A DNA stretch of 64,000 nt from Globomyces pollinis-pini (GCA_025399215.1 MU621139.1:7412-71411), one strand, 5' to 3'. Positions 25,901 to 38,800 are shown, counted from the first letter of the stretch. Program-made: numbers and translations. The notes: generated by a model from the sequence alone, not told the origin.

Positions 25901-27537
25901 TCACACAAATTTCTTCTCTTTTGCTGTCTTGTTCTTGGAGAGAACTGTATACGCTAATAAAATCAAGGCAATTCCTGCTAATCCTGAAAAAATGCTTAGC
26001 GCGCTCTGTACAGATGAGTCATTGTTACTCTCTTTAATTAAACTACTAGCAGCATTCACTTTAGCATCAAGACTTCGTAGTAGTCGCTCAGTCTAGTTTG
26101 TGAGTCAATCCAGAAGTAGTAGATACCTGCTCTTTTAAATCTTTGGTGGTTTGACGTAAAACTGTTAAATCTGCTTTCAATGATAATAATTGATTTCTAA
26201 ATTATTTTAGATAAATCCTCGTACCCCAAAACTTTTAATTCTTCATTCAATCGATTTTCAAAAGCATTTTGATCGTCTGGTGTTAAAGCATCCAAATTCA
26301 CTTCAGGTTGTACCAAATCCCGTTCAAGTTTATCTTGGATTAAATTTAAGGCTTCAATGATGTGAAACTGATTCTCTTCTAATTGTCTTACAGTTTGTGC
26401 CTGGCAATTAGTTACAGAAAACAATTTACAGTTAATTGAGGTTCCTCTACTGGTTCTTCTTTTGCAACATAGTCTTTCATTATCTCTTTTTCTGTTTCAA
26501 TGATTTTCTACAAATTATAAACAAAGATCATTCAAACCTGTCGTAACTTGTCAGTCATCTTAAATTCATTTCCTGCAGCGATATCTTCTTTTTCGTGGGG
26601 TCTCGAAGGGTTATCCTTTTTTGGCTTTGGGTCCAACTCATATGCTTCAAATGAGTAGAAAGAATGATCATCTGAAGAGGGTTAATATATAATGATACCT
26701 GGAGCTCTATCATCCGATTTTCCAGAAAGTCCAAAATGATAGCCTGTTGGTAAATCTGCAATGGTTTCAAAGCATGTAACATATTTGGCACCATTTTCAT
26801 GAATATCTACATCTACCTAAAAAGTTATCAATTCAACCAAAGAGACTTACACGTAATTTTTTGTCCTTGTACAAGATTTTCACATAAACAGGTGAGCCAG
26901 TATTACGATATTGACGAAAACATGACCCTATATTGACATTTGGGGAATGGTAATCACGAAAATCAGTAATATCTTTTCTCCCATTATTGGTGAGACCATA
27001 AATAAAGGGATTGTAACGGTTATTTTGTACGTCACTGGTATCGAATACCAGTGCCAATCCTTCAAATCTAGATGAATGTCCATAAAAGTCCAGTTTATCA
27101 GGTTTGGTATCTTTAACATACCAAAATACGAAACCTTCACCACCACTTGAAGATCTTCCATAGACAGAGAAATCAAACTCCACCATCCAGTTTTGATGAG
27201 GATTTTCTGTATCACAGAATACAGATCCTTTTTGACCTCCTAAGGAACTAACCAATCTTACTAGATTTTTATTCAATAGTACATCTATAGTGATTCATTA
27301 AATAATTTCTAATACCTCCAGTCTTTTTCCAATATGGCAATGGATCCGAGACAGCATCATAAGGAAATTTAAAAGTTTGGCGATCTGAATATGAGTAAAG
27401 TGAATGAACATACAATCAAATCTAGTTTTTGCACCGTAAGCATCACCCAGGTAACTTTTCATTGAATCGTGCTCCCTAGTAGTTGCATGTATCCCAGTGA
27501 AGGTTGAAAACAAAGCGATCCATGATTTCTTCATCAT
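25901..27537 (-). CDS. L-type lectin, ERGIC-53/VIP36-like cargo receptor (copy 2)
   Basis: Paralogue of the gene at 21868-23509 with the same order: signal peptide from ATG 27537 (MMKKSWIALFSTFTG), lectin domain (SVFCDTENPHQNWMVEF, GFVFWYVKD, EGLALVFDTSD, DYHSPNVNIGSCFRQYRN), stalk, one transmembrane helix (IFSGLAGIALILLAYTVL) and a cytosolic tail ending KKFV, a textbook KKxx retrieval motif with the aromatic seen in ERGIC-53. About eight introns of 27-34 nt are at positions similar to copy 1. Predicted role: lectin receptor cycling between ER and Golgi. The duplication is older than the transposon insertion because the copies differ throughout. Confidence 0.88.
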
Positions 27538-27778
27538 GAATGAATTTTCAAGGAATTTTTTCACTGGAGTTCTTTCAACACTTTACAATGGGTTTTAACA
27601 AAGATGTATTCAGTCAGGTTAAAGTACAGAAACGAGGTTGCTGAAGTTGATGAGAATCAACTGTTTTGGCTAATATTGACATTCCTCAACTGACCTTCAA
27701 ATTTCAAATCAACTCTCAGAATGACTGATACATCTCTTTATATATCCATTTTTAATTACTTTGGCGTGTTTTAAATTG

Positions 27779-28170
27779 ATGCCACTTTTGTGTGTGGAGA
27801 GGTAATAAGGATATTAAACCTTCAAAATAAATTTATGCCTCAATTCAAAAGATTGGGGTTATATCCTATCAAAGAAAGACCGGAAAAGTCTCCAATAGAT
27901 TCAAAATCATCAGATACTTTATCAGATTCCGATATAGTAGTCAAATCTCCAACAGAAAAGAATACAAACTATAAGAATTTTAAAACTTTAAAAGTCGCTA
28001 ATCTTTGTACATTCAGTTTACCTGAATTGGATGACTCGGAATTTGGAATTGAGACACCATCAACCAGTTTGGAAATGTTGAACGACAATCTCGGTTCAAA
28101 ACAATCGACAATTAAACCCAACTCAAGTTCTAATATGTCAGTATTGTCTGATACTTGTCAGAAGAGCTGA
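27779..28170 (+). CDS. hypothetical Ser-rich protein
   Basis: I do not recognise this protein. The frame from 27838 gives about 110 residues, rich in Ser, Thr, Asp and Lys, probably mostly disordered, with SP sites (KSPIDSKSSDT, VKSPTEK) and one more ordered stretch NLCTFSLPELDDSEFGIETPS near the middle. An ATG at 27779 could be joined by a 50-nt GTAATA...AAAAG intron (MPLLCVE to LGLYPIKERP); otherwise an ATG at 27835 begins MPQFKRLGL. No domain is visible. Confidence 0.4.
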
Positions 28171-28330
28171 AATTGTTTACTACTTAATCCATTTGATGTT
28201 GAAACTTTCTTAATAAACTTCAAGTACACATTTAGTGCTAAATTCAACATTATATTACACCATTCTTGATCTAATATATGTTTATCTAAAATTATTATCA
28301 ATTTGTCAGAAAGACGTAAAAAACGCGAAG

Positions 28331-28593
28331 ATGTTAAACCCTTCTAATGATGCAGCGTTGTAAGAGTTCAGTGATGTTGTGTAAAAGTATTTGTATTTAA
28401 ATTTAATCATGGTAGACCCAGAAGTAGCTTTGTGCTAGACGGGGTATCAGTTGATAGTGCTTCATCAAACGAAAAAAAGAGAAGCGCTATCAGTAAGTCA
28501 GGAAAAGGTTACAATAAAGTTGCGTAAGTAGCTGTAATTTCTATCACCAATCCAAATAAGATGCACTATAAATATATTTCTGATTATTTTTAA
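28331..28593 (+). CDS. doubtful small gene upstream of Rieske protein
   Basis: A possible spliced gene beginning MLNPSNDAAL. A 56-58-nt intron, then RSSFVLDGVSVDSASSNEKK and ISKSGKGYNKVA, then a 36-nt intron give a short basic, Ser-rich product. It could instead be an N-terminal extension of the Rieske gene, or contain unresolved exons reaching a second open frame (SGDDENFVKILSNTSFGHE) near 28605-28670. No family is recognised. Confidence 0.22.
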
Positions 28594-28612
28594 TGGTTCC
28601 TTGTTTCTGGCG

Positions 28613-29074
28613 ATGATGAAAACTTTGTTAAAATATTATCAAACACTTCATTTGGACATGAACAATGACTATTTTTTAGCGGGATTGATAGATGATTTTA
28701 GGTTAAAAGATAGTGAGACATACTCATGTACACCAGTAAAGATTCCAAATGATGATCCTAAAAGAATTAATTTGATAAATCACAAGGGGATTCTTAAAGC
28801 AGTTCTAAATGTATGTCCTCATCAAGGATCATCATTAACAACTGGAACAGTGATTGATATTGAAGATATGGGAATAGTTTGGGGATCAGGTATTGTTTGT
28901 TCACTTCATGGATGGGTTTTTTCATTAGACTCTGGTCAATGTGATAATAGTAGATTTGTAATTGATGTTTTTGAAGTTAAAACAATGGAAGACCAAGTAT
29001 GGGTTTCTTTTAAACCAATCAATGATGATGTCCCAGGTCCACGACGAGACTTTGGGGGAGTAGAATTAAAGTGA
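28613..29074 (+). CDS. Rieske [2Fe-2S] domain protein
   Basis: A Rieske iron-sulfur domain occupies most of the frame. The cluster ligands are in CPHQGSSL (C-x-H) and CSLHGWVFSLDSG (C-x2-H), with the typical N-terminal strand ILKAVLNVCPHQG. The protein has no oxygenase catalytic domain and no transmembrane anchor, so it resembles stand-alone Rieske ferredoxin-like proteins or the small subunit type of nitrite reductase; its redox partner is unknown. The start is uncertain; ATGs at 28613 and 28658 are both possible, and the homologous part begins at about YFLAGLIDDF. About 140-150 residues. Confidence 0.7.
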   Translation: MMKTLLKYYQTLHLDMNNDYFLAGLIDDFRLKDSETYSCTPVKIPNDDPKRINLINHKGILKAVLNVCPHQGSSLTTGTVIDIEDMGIVWGSGIVCSLHGWVFSLDSGQCDNSRFVIDVFEVKTMEDQVWVSFKPINDDVPGPRRDFGGVELK

Positions 29075-29261
29075 ACATCAATTTCCCATCCCAAACAGTT
29101 CACTAATGAATGTATCTACATCAACAACTATAAAATAAATGTATCTACATCACTCGAAATAAACAATTCACTACTACATGCTTTTAGTCATCAACTTTGA
29201 TATTCTCTATGTGAGCTTACAATCAACTTGAATTCAGTTTTTATTAATAATTTTTGAATCC

Positions 29262-30008
29262 ATGCCACCACCACCAATAGCATCTAGACCTGGAAAACAA
29301 AATGTTGAAGTCGTCAGAGCATTATATGCATATCAAGCACAACATGCTGATGAATTGTCTTTTGAAGAGGGTGATGTTTTATAGTATTTTGATCTGGAAC
29401 TCAATGTTTAGTGTATTAGCAAAAGAAAACCCTGATTGGTGGACTTGTAAATGTGGTGAAAGACAAGGTTTAGTACCTAGTAATTATGTCGGTGAAAATA
29501 CTGCTCAGATAGACAATCCTCTACATGGTATCCATAATAATTTCTGATCATGTTTTAGAAGCTGCAAAGAGAGGAAATATATCCTTTGTTGAGGAATTAT
29601 TGAATGCAGGAGTATCAGCAAATGGTATCACTATTTAATACTTAAAGCAAAAGGGTTGGATCGAGCAGGAAACGCACCAATTCATTGGGCGTGTCGAGGA
29701 GGCCATGTAGAAGTAGTGAAAATGCTTATTAGTAAGCAAGTGATTTTGAATGTTCAGGTTAGAATTTACAAAAGGGTTAATTTTAGAATAAATTGGGAGA
29801 TACACCACTACATTGTGCAGCATGGGGAGATCATGAAGAAGTTGTTAGATTATTATTATCATGTGAAGGAATTGATGTTACCATTCGAAATGGAGATGGA
29901 CTCAAGAGTGTAGATCTAGCCAAGGGTGATAAAGTTGCAGCACTACTAATGCAACACCAAGGATCGTATCAAGTTCAAGATATGGGAGCGGATAGTGATG
30001 ATGATTAA
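29262..30008 (+). CDS. OSTF1-like SH3 and ankyrin-repeat adaptor
   Basis: Domain order SH3 then three ankyrin repeats then an acidic tail, as in osteoclast-stimulating factor 1. The SH3 shows VVRALYAYQAQHADELSFEEGD, NPDWWTCKCGERQGLVPSNYV; the ankyrin repeats read AAKRGNISFVEELLNAG, NAPIHWACRGGHVEVVKMLI and GDTPLHCAAWGDHEEVVRLLL; the C-terminus ends DSDDD like OSTF1. The SH3 domain would bind proline-rich partners of the actin or signalling machinery. Four introns of 28-31 nt. ATG 29262 starts MPPPPIASRPGK, matching the family's Pro-rich start. Confidence 0.87.
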
Positions 30009-30120
30009 TACGCGACACTAGTTCAATTGAATGAAATAAACTCCATTTCTACTCTTCAAAAGTACTGTTGGTCACTAATGAGATTTGAAATTTTAGAATC
30101 CAATTTTTTTCGTATTTTCA

Positions 30121-33100
30121 ATGATCCTTGAACCAATCAAGGTCAATATTGTCTTAACTGGTCAATCCACAACATTACAATGGAACAACCCAGAAATAAT
30201 GAAATTGGAATATAAAGACAAAAAAAATAAATCAAAACATGTATATGTTGATCATATTATTCAACTTAAACATGGTTCTTATCAGATTCCTTCATCACAA
30301 CTTAGTCTCTTGCTTGATCCTCTAAAGGATGGTAAAATAATGGAATATCTTATTTTAGGAACTACTGTTGGAATTATTCTATCTGGATTGTCTTTGTCCG
30401 ACTTGATATCCTCTTTACGTCAAATTCCATTCATTATTAATACCGATTTATCATTTTTGTAAATTATTGTTGACTAAATATGGCAAGGCATGTAGAGTTT
30501 GATGATTCTGGTATCATGGACTTGCAAAAAGGAACCAAAATCAACTTTACTGATTTCAAATCAAATTTGGACAATTTTATTACTGATTCGACATTGAATG
30601 ATTTGATCAAATTTTATAGAAATTTTAATTGTTCCAATCCAAATGCTTTTGTGTTGGATTTACAATTCGAAAACAATGTCACTAGCCGATTGATCCTTGT
30701 AACAATTAAAAAGTATTTAATATCAGATTGATTGGAAAAATCACGTATTCGAGCCAACAGGACCACTCTCTGGTTCCTTTACAAACCTTTTTCAGATTGT
30801 GGAAAAAATAAACTTACCTGGCTCAAAAGCTCCACTACTGTTTGATGATTTTCCAATGACATTTCTGATGAAGGGTATATTTCTTACAGTTATTTATAGT
30901 AGAGCTCATTGGTGGAAATGCTGTGACCAACGTATTTTTTAAATTGAACGTAATTATTCTATTTTAATGTTTTTAGATAGCAAATTTTGAATTGGAATAC
31001 GAACATATTGTGACATACCTTCAATTTGGGCACAATATAAGAAAGATTAGAAATAGAGTGGTAAAAATAGAGTCCAAATTGATAAATTAGTTCCCTATAA
31101 CTTGCACATCAACCAAATTACAAAATACACTATTGTTGGAGAAGGATCAAAAGATAAACGATATCGAGTTTAATCTAAAACAATTGCAAAGTGATTTACT
31201 TACTAAAACAGACTTGTTTAGTCAACAAAAAACTTTATACGAAGAGCTTCTCCAAACTAATGCAGAAAATGATAAAATAATTGCTGATTTGAAATCAAAA
31301 TTGCTAGATTTACAGGAAACAAGCCAAAGCAAAGAGACGGAACTGCAACAAAAAATTGCTAATATGAACAAATCACTGACCATTAACGAAACTCAAACTA
31401 ATCAAAAAGTGCATCAACTAGACGAGTATAATCAAAAACTATCTGACTATGAAGATGCCATCAAAGATTTAACCGCAAAGGCTGAAATGGAAACTCAATT
31501 ACAAAAACTGGAGAGTTCCAAATTAAACTTTGAAAATTTACTACTTAAAGAAGCCAATCGAAAGTTGAATTTACAACACAGTATGATTATGTTGTGTTGA
31601 TCATTTTTAGCCAATTTGGAATTTAAAAGTGAAGATCTGCATCAACAGTTGGATCATGTTCAAGTAAACTCAATCCAATAACCATAGAAATTACTTGATA
31701 GTGAAGAAAAGAAGAACTGCGCTTTATCAACAAAATCGAATGCTCTTGAAAAAGAGATTGTAACGTTAACTAGTAAACTAGAATCGAATGAGAAAGAATT
31801 ATCTTCTTTGCAAAAGCAATACCAAGAATTATCCGAAAACTATAAGCTTCTAGAATTGAAAGACAAACATGAAATCAATATCCTGAATACTATTTTAAAG
31901 GAGAAGGAGAATTTGATTGAAATTACCGATGTTAGCCAGAACACCTTGATGACTTCTACTCAAACATTGTCCCAGGAGTTGATGAACATGAAAACATTAA
32001 CTGATAATCTAAACAATCAAAATAGAATGTTATCCAATGACGCCATTGAATTAAAAGAGAAACTAAATAATTTAGAAAATTCTCTGATTTTGGAAAAACG
32101 ATTAAATGAAGATTTGAAATTTAAACTGGATGAATTAAAATCGGCAGATAGCAAGTTAGAAGGGGAAAAATCAAAACTCTCTTATTATAAAGAAACCTCG
32201 GAATTACTGGCAAAAAAATATGACAGTATTATTGAATTACTACACAAGCAATCCGATCAAATGAATTTCAATGAATACAAAGTTTGAATTTTTTTAATTA
32301 ACAGATAGGAACAATTTGAAGAAACAAAACGAACTTTACAAACCTTAATTGAGTGTTCCAAAAAGAAGGATGTTGATTGGGATATTGAGCAAATTCGGCC
32401 AGTTCAAGGCAACTGTCATTCAACCGATATAGTAGGATCCACACATGCCGACCAAAAGACTGTTGATAAAGAAGTCACTGGTACATTGATATCGACTTCG
32501 ATGCAACCTTCGGATGAGGACATGCAACAGGTATGTAGCGCTGCCAAGATAACGTCTTTATTTTAGCCAATCAAACGGAATAATAGTAAACGAAAACCAA
32601 AAAAGGTTAAAGAAACTATAATTGAATCCATCTGCTCAGTAAATGTCATGATTACTTAAAATTAGGATGCTGAATTTGAAACAGGAAACATTGCTGAACC
32701 AATTGCTTCTTCTGACGAAGTATGATTATGGGTATTTAACCTTGAACAGGAAAAAGATGATAGTCCAGTGAAGCCATTAGCCAAACAACGATCAAAAAAT
32801 CGTAAAGCACCAAAACGAATTTCTACGGAAGAAAGTCCAGACAAAAATGCTACTCTTAAACCAAGCCGGTCAAAAAAAACCAATACTATGGATATGGTAG
32901 TGGAAGAGCAAACTAAAAAGCCTACCCGTGGAAGCCGTTCTAAAAAAATTCCGTTACAAGAAATAGAAGAGAAGCAACTACAACCTGATTCGATCAAATC
33001 GAAGGTATGTTTTAGGTTAGAATTGATGATAGAAATTTACTGATGCCAATGATGATGATGTTGAAAAGGTAACACATCAATTAATTCCAACTTTTAAGAA

Positions 33101-33433
33101 TTCATTATCACAGGAACCAATATTGAAAACACTCTGTGCTGTAATTGATTTGGATTGCTAATATTTTAGTTAGAAGAGGAAAAAGAAGTGTCTTTGAAAT
33201 TCAAAAGGGCACTAAATGTTGATAAATCTGTTCCTGAAAAGCGAGCCAAATTGACCAAGAGTCCTATTAAGGGGTTGAAGAGTTTATCATCCGTATGGAG
33301 AAATCAAATCCATGTAGACCAAGGATCAGAGGAACCATTGCTATCTACCCAAGCGTTTGTGCCCAAAATGCCAAAACAGTATTTGGACCGAAAACGAAGG
33401 AATCTTCTATTTGGAGATGGAGAGTCTAAATAA
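30121..33433 (+). CDS. kinesin-like protein with degenerate motor and long coiled coil
   Basis: Exons join across many 24-30-nt introns into one protein of nearly 1,000 residues. The N-terminal 300 residues weakly follow a kinesin motor: FEPTGPLSGSFTNLFQIVEK, then MTFLMKELIGGNAVTNVFF (like LTxLLQDSLGGNSxT) and ELEYEHIVTYLQFGHNIRKI (like ETxSTLxFAxRAKxIxN). The P-loop position reads ILGTTVGI, without the GKT/S lysine, and the switch motifs NxxSSR and DLAGSE are not visible. From 31115 comes a long heptad-rich coiled coil (KDQKINDIEFNLKQLQ onward to about 32340), then a basic dis-ordered tail with KAPKR, TRGSRSKK and VPEKRAKL clusters. It may be a non-motor microtubule or spindle protein. Treating all exons as one gene is my inference. 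Confidence 0.5.
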
Positions 33434-33574
33434 TTCTATTAATAAATATTTCTAATCTTTTTTTACAATTACCTGATTGTTTTTAATGGCAATTCGTCAA
33501 GAGGTGTAATCCAAAAGATTATTTACTGAATCCATCAACCTATAATGATATTTTCGATCTACCAGGAGTGCTCT

Positions 33575-33621
33575 CGTTCCATACTGTTTCTCGTGGGCAT
33601 TCCATATTGTTTCTCGTGGGG
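33575..33621 (+). repeat. two-copy 24-25-nt direct repeat
   Basis: TTCCATACTGTTTCTCGTGG is followed about 25 bases later by TTCCATATTGTTTCTCGTGG, with one mismatch. Only two copies are present; no function is suggested. Confidence 0.6.
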
Positions 33622-33720
33622 ATAATACAGTTGAGTGAAGTTTGAATCAAAATTCGATTCTAATTACAGAATCCTGAATATTGGTTCTGATAATTTCGTG
33701 AACTGGTTCATAATTGAATG

Positions 33721-33960
33721 CTATTTAAAAGTGTTGCATCCGCTTTCAAGTTTACTTATTCTAATCGATTCAAGTGGTTAAAACACGAATTCAAGTTTTC
33801 TGATCATCGACGCGAAATGTTCTGCCAAATATGCATCGGTAGTTGGATCTGGATAGGATACCATGATGTTACCGTATCGAGATTCAAATGGTATTACCAT
33901 GTTAGATTATTTCCTAGACAACGATCAAAAGTTCGATTGTTAGAACAAACTATAATCCAT
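33721..33960 (+). pseudogene. remnant of the small-protein family of 9316-10192
   Basis: Around 33830 the DNA tatgcatcggtagttgga matches copy 2 (tatgcatcagtagttgga near 10028) at 17 of 18 bases and encodes the same YASVVG. About 30 bases later another frame gives GYHDVTVSRF, matching GFDVTVDKF of copy 2. In-frame stops and frame changes separate the blocks, so it looks like a decayed third copy. The match is short and was found by eye. Confidence 0.38.
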
Positions 33961-34280
33961 AACTACCAACCGGGATGTTACCCAATAAGTAAAACTATCT
34001 TAATACTCACAATACCGCGTCTAGCACTAAATTAGTGGTGAACCATGCTATCCAAATACACTGTCCCACTTTAAAAAAAATATAAAAGTATTAATACAGC
34101 GAAGTAATAATACTGTTGTTCAGAGGACAACTGCTCATCGTGTTGGAAGACACAACCATCTATTTGTTTACTTCATCAGACTTACTTGCTTATTTTAGTT
34201 TGCTGTATCTTAATAATCCTTGCTCTTTGAACCTGAATCCCAAGAAATTTCTTTCTTTTCCATTCCATCCAAACAGACCG

Positions 34281-35859
34281 ATGAATTTAACAAAAAATAT
34301 AATTCTGAATGAAACTGAAAAGCAAATTAGGAACGTTCTATTGGAAGTGACTCGTAACCTCGAAAAGACACAACCACCAATTCAACTACGAATTGCAGGT
34401 GGTTGGGTTAGAGATAAGCTTATGGGAAATGAATCAAATGATATTGATATTGCAATTGATACAATGAATGGGGAACCATTTGCTAAAGCTGTTAAATTAT
34501 TTATGGAAGAAAGAGGATTTCCAATTTCACAAGTGTCTAAAATTCAATTAAATCCAGAGAAATCTAAACATTTAGAAACAGCTACAGCTAGATTATTCGG
34601 GTTGGATGTGGATTTTGTAAATTTAAGATCAGAAACATACAAAGAAACGTCAAGGAACCCTGAAGTATCTTTTGGTACTCCACTGGAAGATGCATTAAGA
34701 AGAGATATTACCATCAATTCATTATTTTTTAACCTTCACACAGAATTAGTTGAAGATTTCACCAATCAAGGAATAAAAGATTTAAATGATGGAATCATTC
34801 GAACACCAATGCCAGCATTACAAACATTTATTGATGATCCATTACGTGTATTACGTGTGATAAGATTTGCCACTCGATTTGGATTTCAAATTCATTCAGA
34901 AATTATTGAAGCTACCAAAAATGAAAATTTGAAGGTATCGTAAACCTTTTAACATCTTTAGCAATCATTTGCAACTAAATTAAGTAAAGAAAGAGTTGGA
35001 ATAGAAATGGATAAGATGATGAAAGGTGCAGACCCATTACGAGCTTTGGATACCATTATTCAATTTGGATTTTATGATATAGTATACGAATTGCCAGAGA
35101 ATATTCAACATCAGCAATCAAAATTGGCAGAAAATTTGAAATCAATTAAAACCTTAAATTCGTAAGCAATCTCATATCTAAAGTTTCTAGTGTATTAAAA
35201 GCTGACTGGTTACCAAGAATACTATGGAATGCAAATCCTTTATCGGATGTATGTCGAGGTCAACTATATTTGGCTATTTCTGTTGCTTCATTCCGAAATG
35301 ATACATATAAAGTCAAACATAAATCAATGTCCATCGTGAAATATTTGATCTCACACAGTTTAAAGGTAATGTTTTCAATGCTGATGACAAGATGAGTTTG
35401 GTTTACGGTGAATTTTGTCATTTGGTTCTGACTCATGCTGACAGAATACGCGAATTAGTAAAACAGAATAGTGAATCAACTTTAAGTAGAAAAACGTTTG
35501 GACTATTGGTGAGAGATTTAGGTGTAAGGCCTATTGGAAATCAATGGGATTTCGCCGTCTTAGTAGCACTTGTTTTAGAAATTTCTTCAAAAGATCTTGC
35601 AAACGATGCAAGTAAATTGGAATCCACAGTAAATGAATTCTCAAAATTCATGGCTGATATTTTTTCATTTGGACTTGAAAAATCTCATGAACTGAAACCA
35701 CTGATGGATGGAAAAGAGATCTTGGCTACCTTAAACATTAAGCCTGGTCCTCATTTGGGTGTATTGATCCAGCAACTAATTGAATGGCAATTATCGCAAG
35801 TCAATCCAACAAAGGATGAAGCAATTGCATATGTTCTCCATCATTGTAGAAAAAATTAA
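34281..35859 (+). CDS. CCA1: CCA tRNA nucleotidyltransferase
   Basis: Class II nucleotidyltransferase that adds CCA to tRNA 3' ends in cytosol, nucleus and mitochondria. The head shows RIAGGWVRDKLMG, then ESNDIDIAID with the two metal-binding aspartates, FVNLRSETY, DALRRDITINSLFFN and IIRTPMPALQTFIDDPLRVLRVIRFATRFGF. The body continues KLSKERVGIEMDKMMKG and LYLAIS. Introns of 26-29 nt at about 34935, 35161 and 35367 were placed. The first in-frame ATG is 34281 (MNLTKNIILNETEKQIRNVL); the open frame extends upstream with a hydrophobic, basic stretch that could be a mitochondrial leader if a non-ATG or spliced start is used. Confidence 0.93.
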
Positions 35860-35894
35860 ATTTGAAATGCCACGTACTGTTGAAAAATAACGAT

Positions 35895-38800
35895 TTATTC
35901 CAATAAAATACCATTAACTCGTTCACGTAATGATTTGCATATATCCAAAGGTTGATTCCTAATATTAAGTGCATGAAAAATATACCAGTCGGTAGTCAAC
36001 AAAATATCTTCAATTTCGGGGTTAACTTCAGATTCACTACTGGTAAACACCAGGTAAAGATTTTCAGATGCACAAGTGCGAACAATAGGATATGGATGGG
36101 CCAAATAGAGAATCAGTTTATCAATAGCTAATTTTTGAATATTTCCATAAGTCACTGATTCATTGGGTTCAACCAAAGATGCAAAATTTCCAAAACTACG
36201 ATTACTAATAGACTTACATACACTTTGATGGCTGCAAGAATCTTTTTCAAGTTCTTGGATTTAAAAACTTCTTTTTTCAAGCAGTTGAAGACCGTTGCTA
36301 CATATGAAGTTTCAGTCACTGCATTCAAGAACCCATTTGTGAGATATAAATCCAATGTTTCGATTGTTGGAATGGATACTCTCTCATTACCAATATGTTC
36401 CGAAAAGATGATACTCAAAGACTTGATGATGTCATTTGAATATGTCGTTAGTGATTTGTCGTATCCAGAAGAAGGCAACCCTTCGATGAATTTAGACAGC
36501 TCGTTTCCAGCATTTCGGACCTACATATTATTATACATCATCATACCAAGCTTTCTGTGAGACCACCAATGCAAATAATAAAGCCTTGAAGAACAGCATC
36601 CCTGTAGCAAGGGATATGCAGAACATTTACCATTATAGCAAATGTTGCTTTGTTACTAATCCATTCTATTGGTTCATCTTTTACCAATATGGATTCAAGA
36701 GCAACCCTCTCTGGTACTTCAATTTCTTTGTCCTTTATGATTTCATCCATTACCCGTCCTGCTGTTTCTCGAACTCGGTCAATCTTTTCAATACAAGCTA
36801 GTATTACTAGTTGGAAAATAGAAAGTCTTTCATCATTAGAGATCAAATTGCTGTTGGTTTTTGCAATCCTTAAACATTCCAGCAATCCTTTTAATGATGA
36901 CTCTCTAATCCAAGATCCAACATCACCTCTAGCATCAATTGAGTGATCGTTCATTCCATTTAAGTATGCAACACAAATCTTTTTAAACAATGCATCATCA
37001 AACTCTACGGAAATTAAATCATTAAGGAATCTACCATTATTAAAAATGCAATGAGATGCAGACAAAATTCTTGTTAACGAATCCAAAGAGTTTCTGCGAG
37101 TTTCGGCATCGTTATAGTGAATATTACTCTACAGATGAGACACAAAATATTACCTCCACTCTTGATGCAAGCGATAGCTTATCAACAACTTCATGTATGT
37201 TATTAAAAATTTCGATTGGAATATACCCAAACGACAAAGCAAATCCTCTTCGAGTGTACTTTTCTAGAGACGGAGTGATATTGCCAAGGAATAACTCCAT
37301 CTTTTTTTGGTCCAAATCAGGACTAGATTTCAAAACCGCATTCAAAGCTTGGGATGCAACTAATTGAATATGATCTTCACTACTTGACAAGCTTGATAAA
37401 ATCAAATCCCACCAACTTCCCGATATCTCGCTATTGTTGGTAGCATGAGACAATATGCCCGCGTTGGCACAATTTTCTATGAAAGACAGACCAGCTTCCC
37501 GTAAAATATCTGAACCAAAGGAATGTAAAAGTTCTGGTTTGATTTTAGATATGGTTAAACCAATTTTCTGTCATTAAAAACATTTAATATACATCGTAAA
37601 ATGGCTTTAACGTTGCTGGGTCTGATTTTGATAATCCATAAGTCAAATAACCAAGCGCCATTAAATATCCATTCAGAGCAGATGAATTTTCTTCAATCAT
37701 ACTCAACTAAACATTACAATTTGAAAATGAATACCAAAAACGGAATACACTCTGTGGAAAGAAACGGCACATGAAGCTGTTCTGAAAGAATGCCAAGCGA
37801 TTGTGCTGCTAAATGCCGGATATTCTTATCCCAATGGGAAACCGAGACATTCAGCAAATGGGAAAGTAATGAAAGTCTGTATTCTTCAAATTGCATGATT
37901 TCTAGGATCACTGATAGGAAACAATTAGTTCGATTTCCAATAGAAAAGTAATCTGCGATGGTAACCACATCTATTCCGTGTGGAAACAGTCCCTAAATAT
38001 TAACAACTAATAGTTCATTACATGCCGACCAGCATTTTCTTGGAATGCGGCAGATGCAGCTCTACGAACAGACACTTCTCGATCAGTAAGTGATACCACA
38101 ACAAGCTTTGTCGCCAATGTAGTGGCAAAAGATTCAATTACTGGTGGTTCATAAGCTCGGGCAAATGACCAGCAAACATAGCAAGATGCGTCACGAACAT
38201 TCGCACCCATGGATTGGTTTCCTCTTCTTTGTTCAAACGTCAACGCCTAAAATAAACACAACACTTGGTTTACCCTGATAACCCATGGCACTACATCCGC
38301 CAAGCGGGAAGGTAACAAAAGTCCTCGGCGGGTTAGCTCGGCTAATGCCAAACAAGAGCCATGCCAGTTGGCATCATCCGCTCCGGATATATCCGAGCCG
38401 ATTATATCTCCATTTGTCACAATAACATCATCTTGCATACATTCAATGATAGAGCTCACAACATCATCAGCCATATCTTTTGAGATTCTGTTACAGACTC
38501 TTCCAATTCCTTTGGCAGCAATCCATCGAACCACAGTATCCTGAAAATTAGTACAAATAATTACTTTGTCTCTCAAATTGTTGAGTAAAAGCCCCAAAAC
38601 TTCTTCCACTGCATCGGATACTTCAACATCCTCTTCTTCAAGATCAGCAGGTGATGGGCTTATGATTGGCACACTCTTTTCAGTCTTTTCACTAGTTGCT
38701 TCCAAGTTTTCACGTAGGATTCTGGGACCTATTTTTAGTGTTGTGTAAAATACCTCTGTTGTATCTCCAAGATGCGATTCGCACCTTAAGAGAACATAAT

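Larger units (their letters stand above)
33434..34280. other. intergenic with gene remnant and small duplication
   Basis: No intact gene could be supported. It holds a two-copy 25-nt repeat (33575-33621) and a decayed relative of the small-protein family at 9316-10192 (see separate entries). The 105-codon frame at 33718-34035 overlaps the remnant in another frame and is not believed. Confidence 0.5.

Noticed and set aside
33718..34035. 105-codon open frame as a gene
   Set aside because: Composition is odd (Trp/Tyr/Phe-rich), there is no family match, and it overlaps a better explained gene remnant in another frame.
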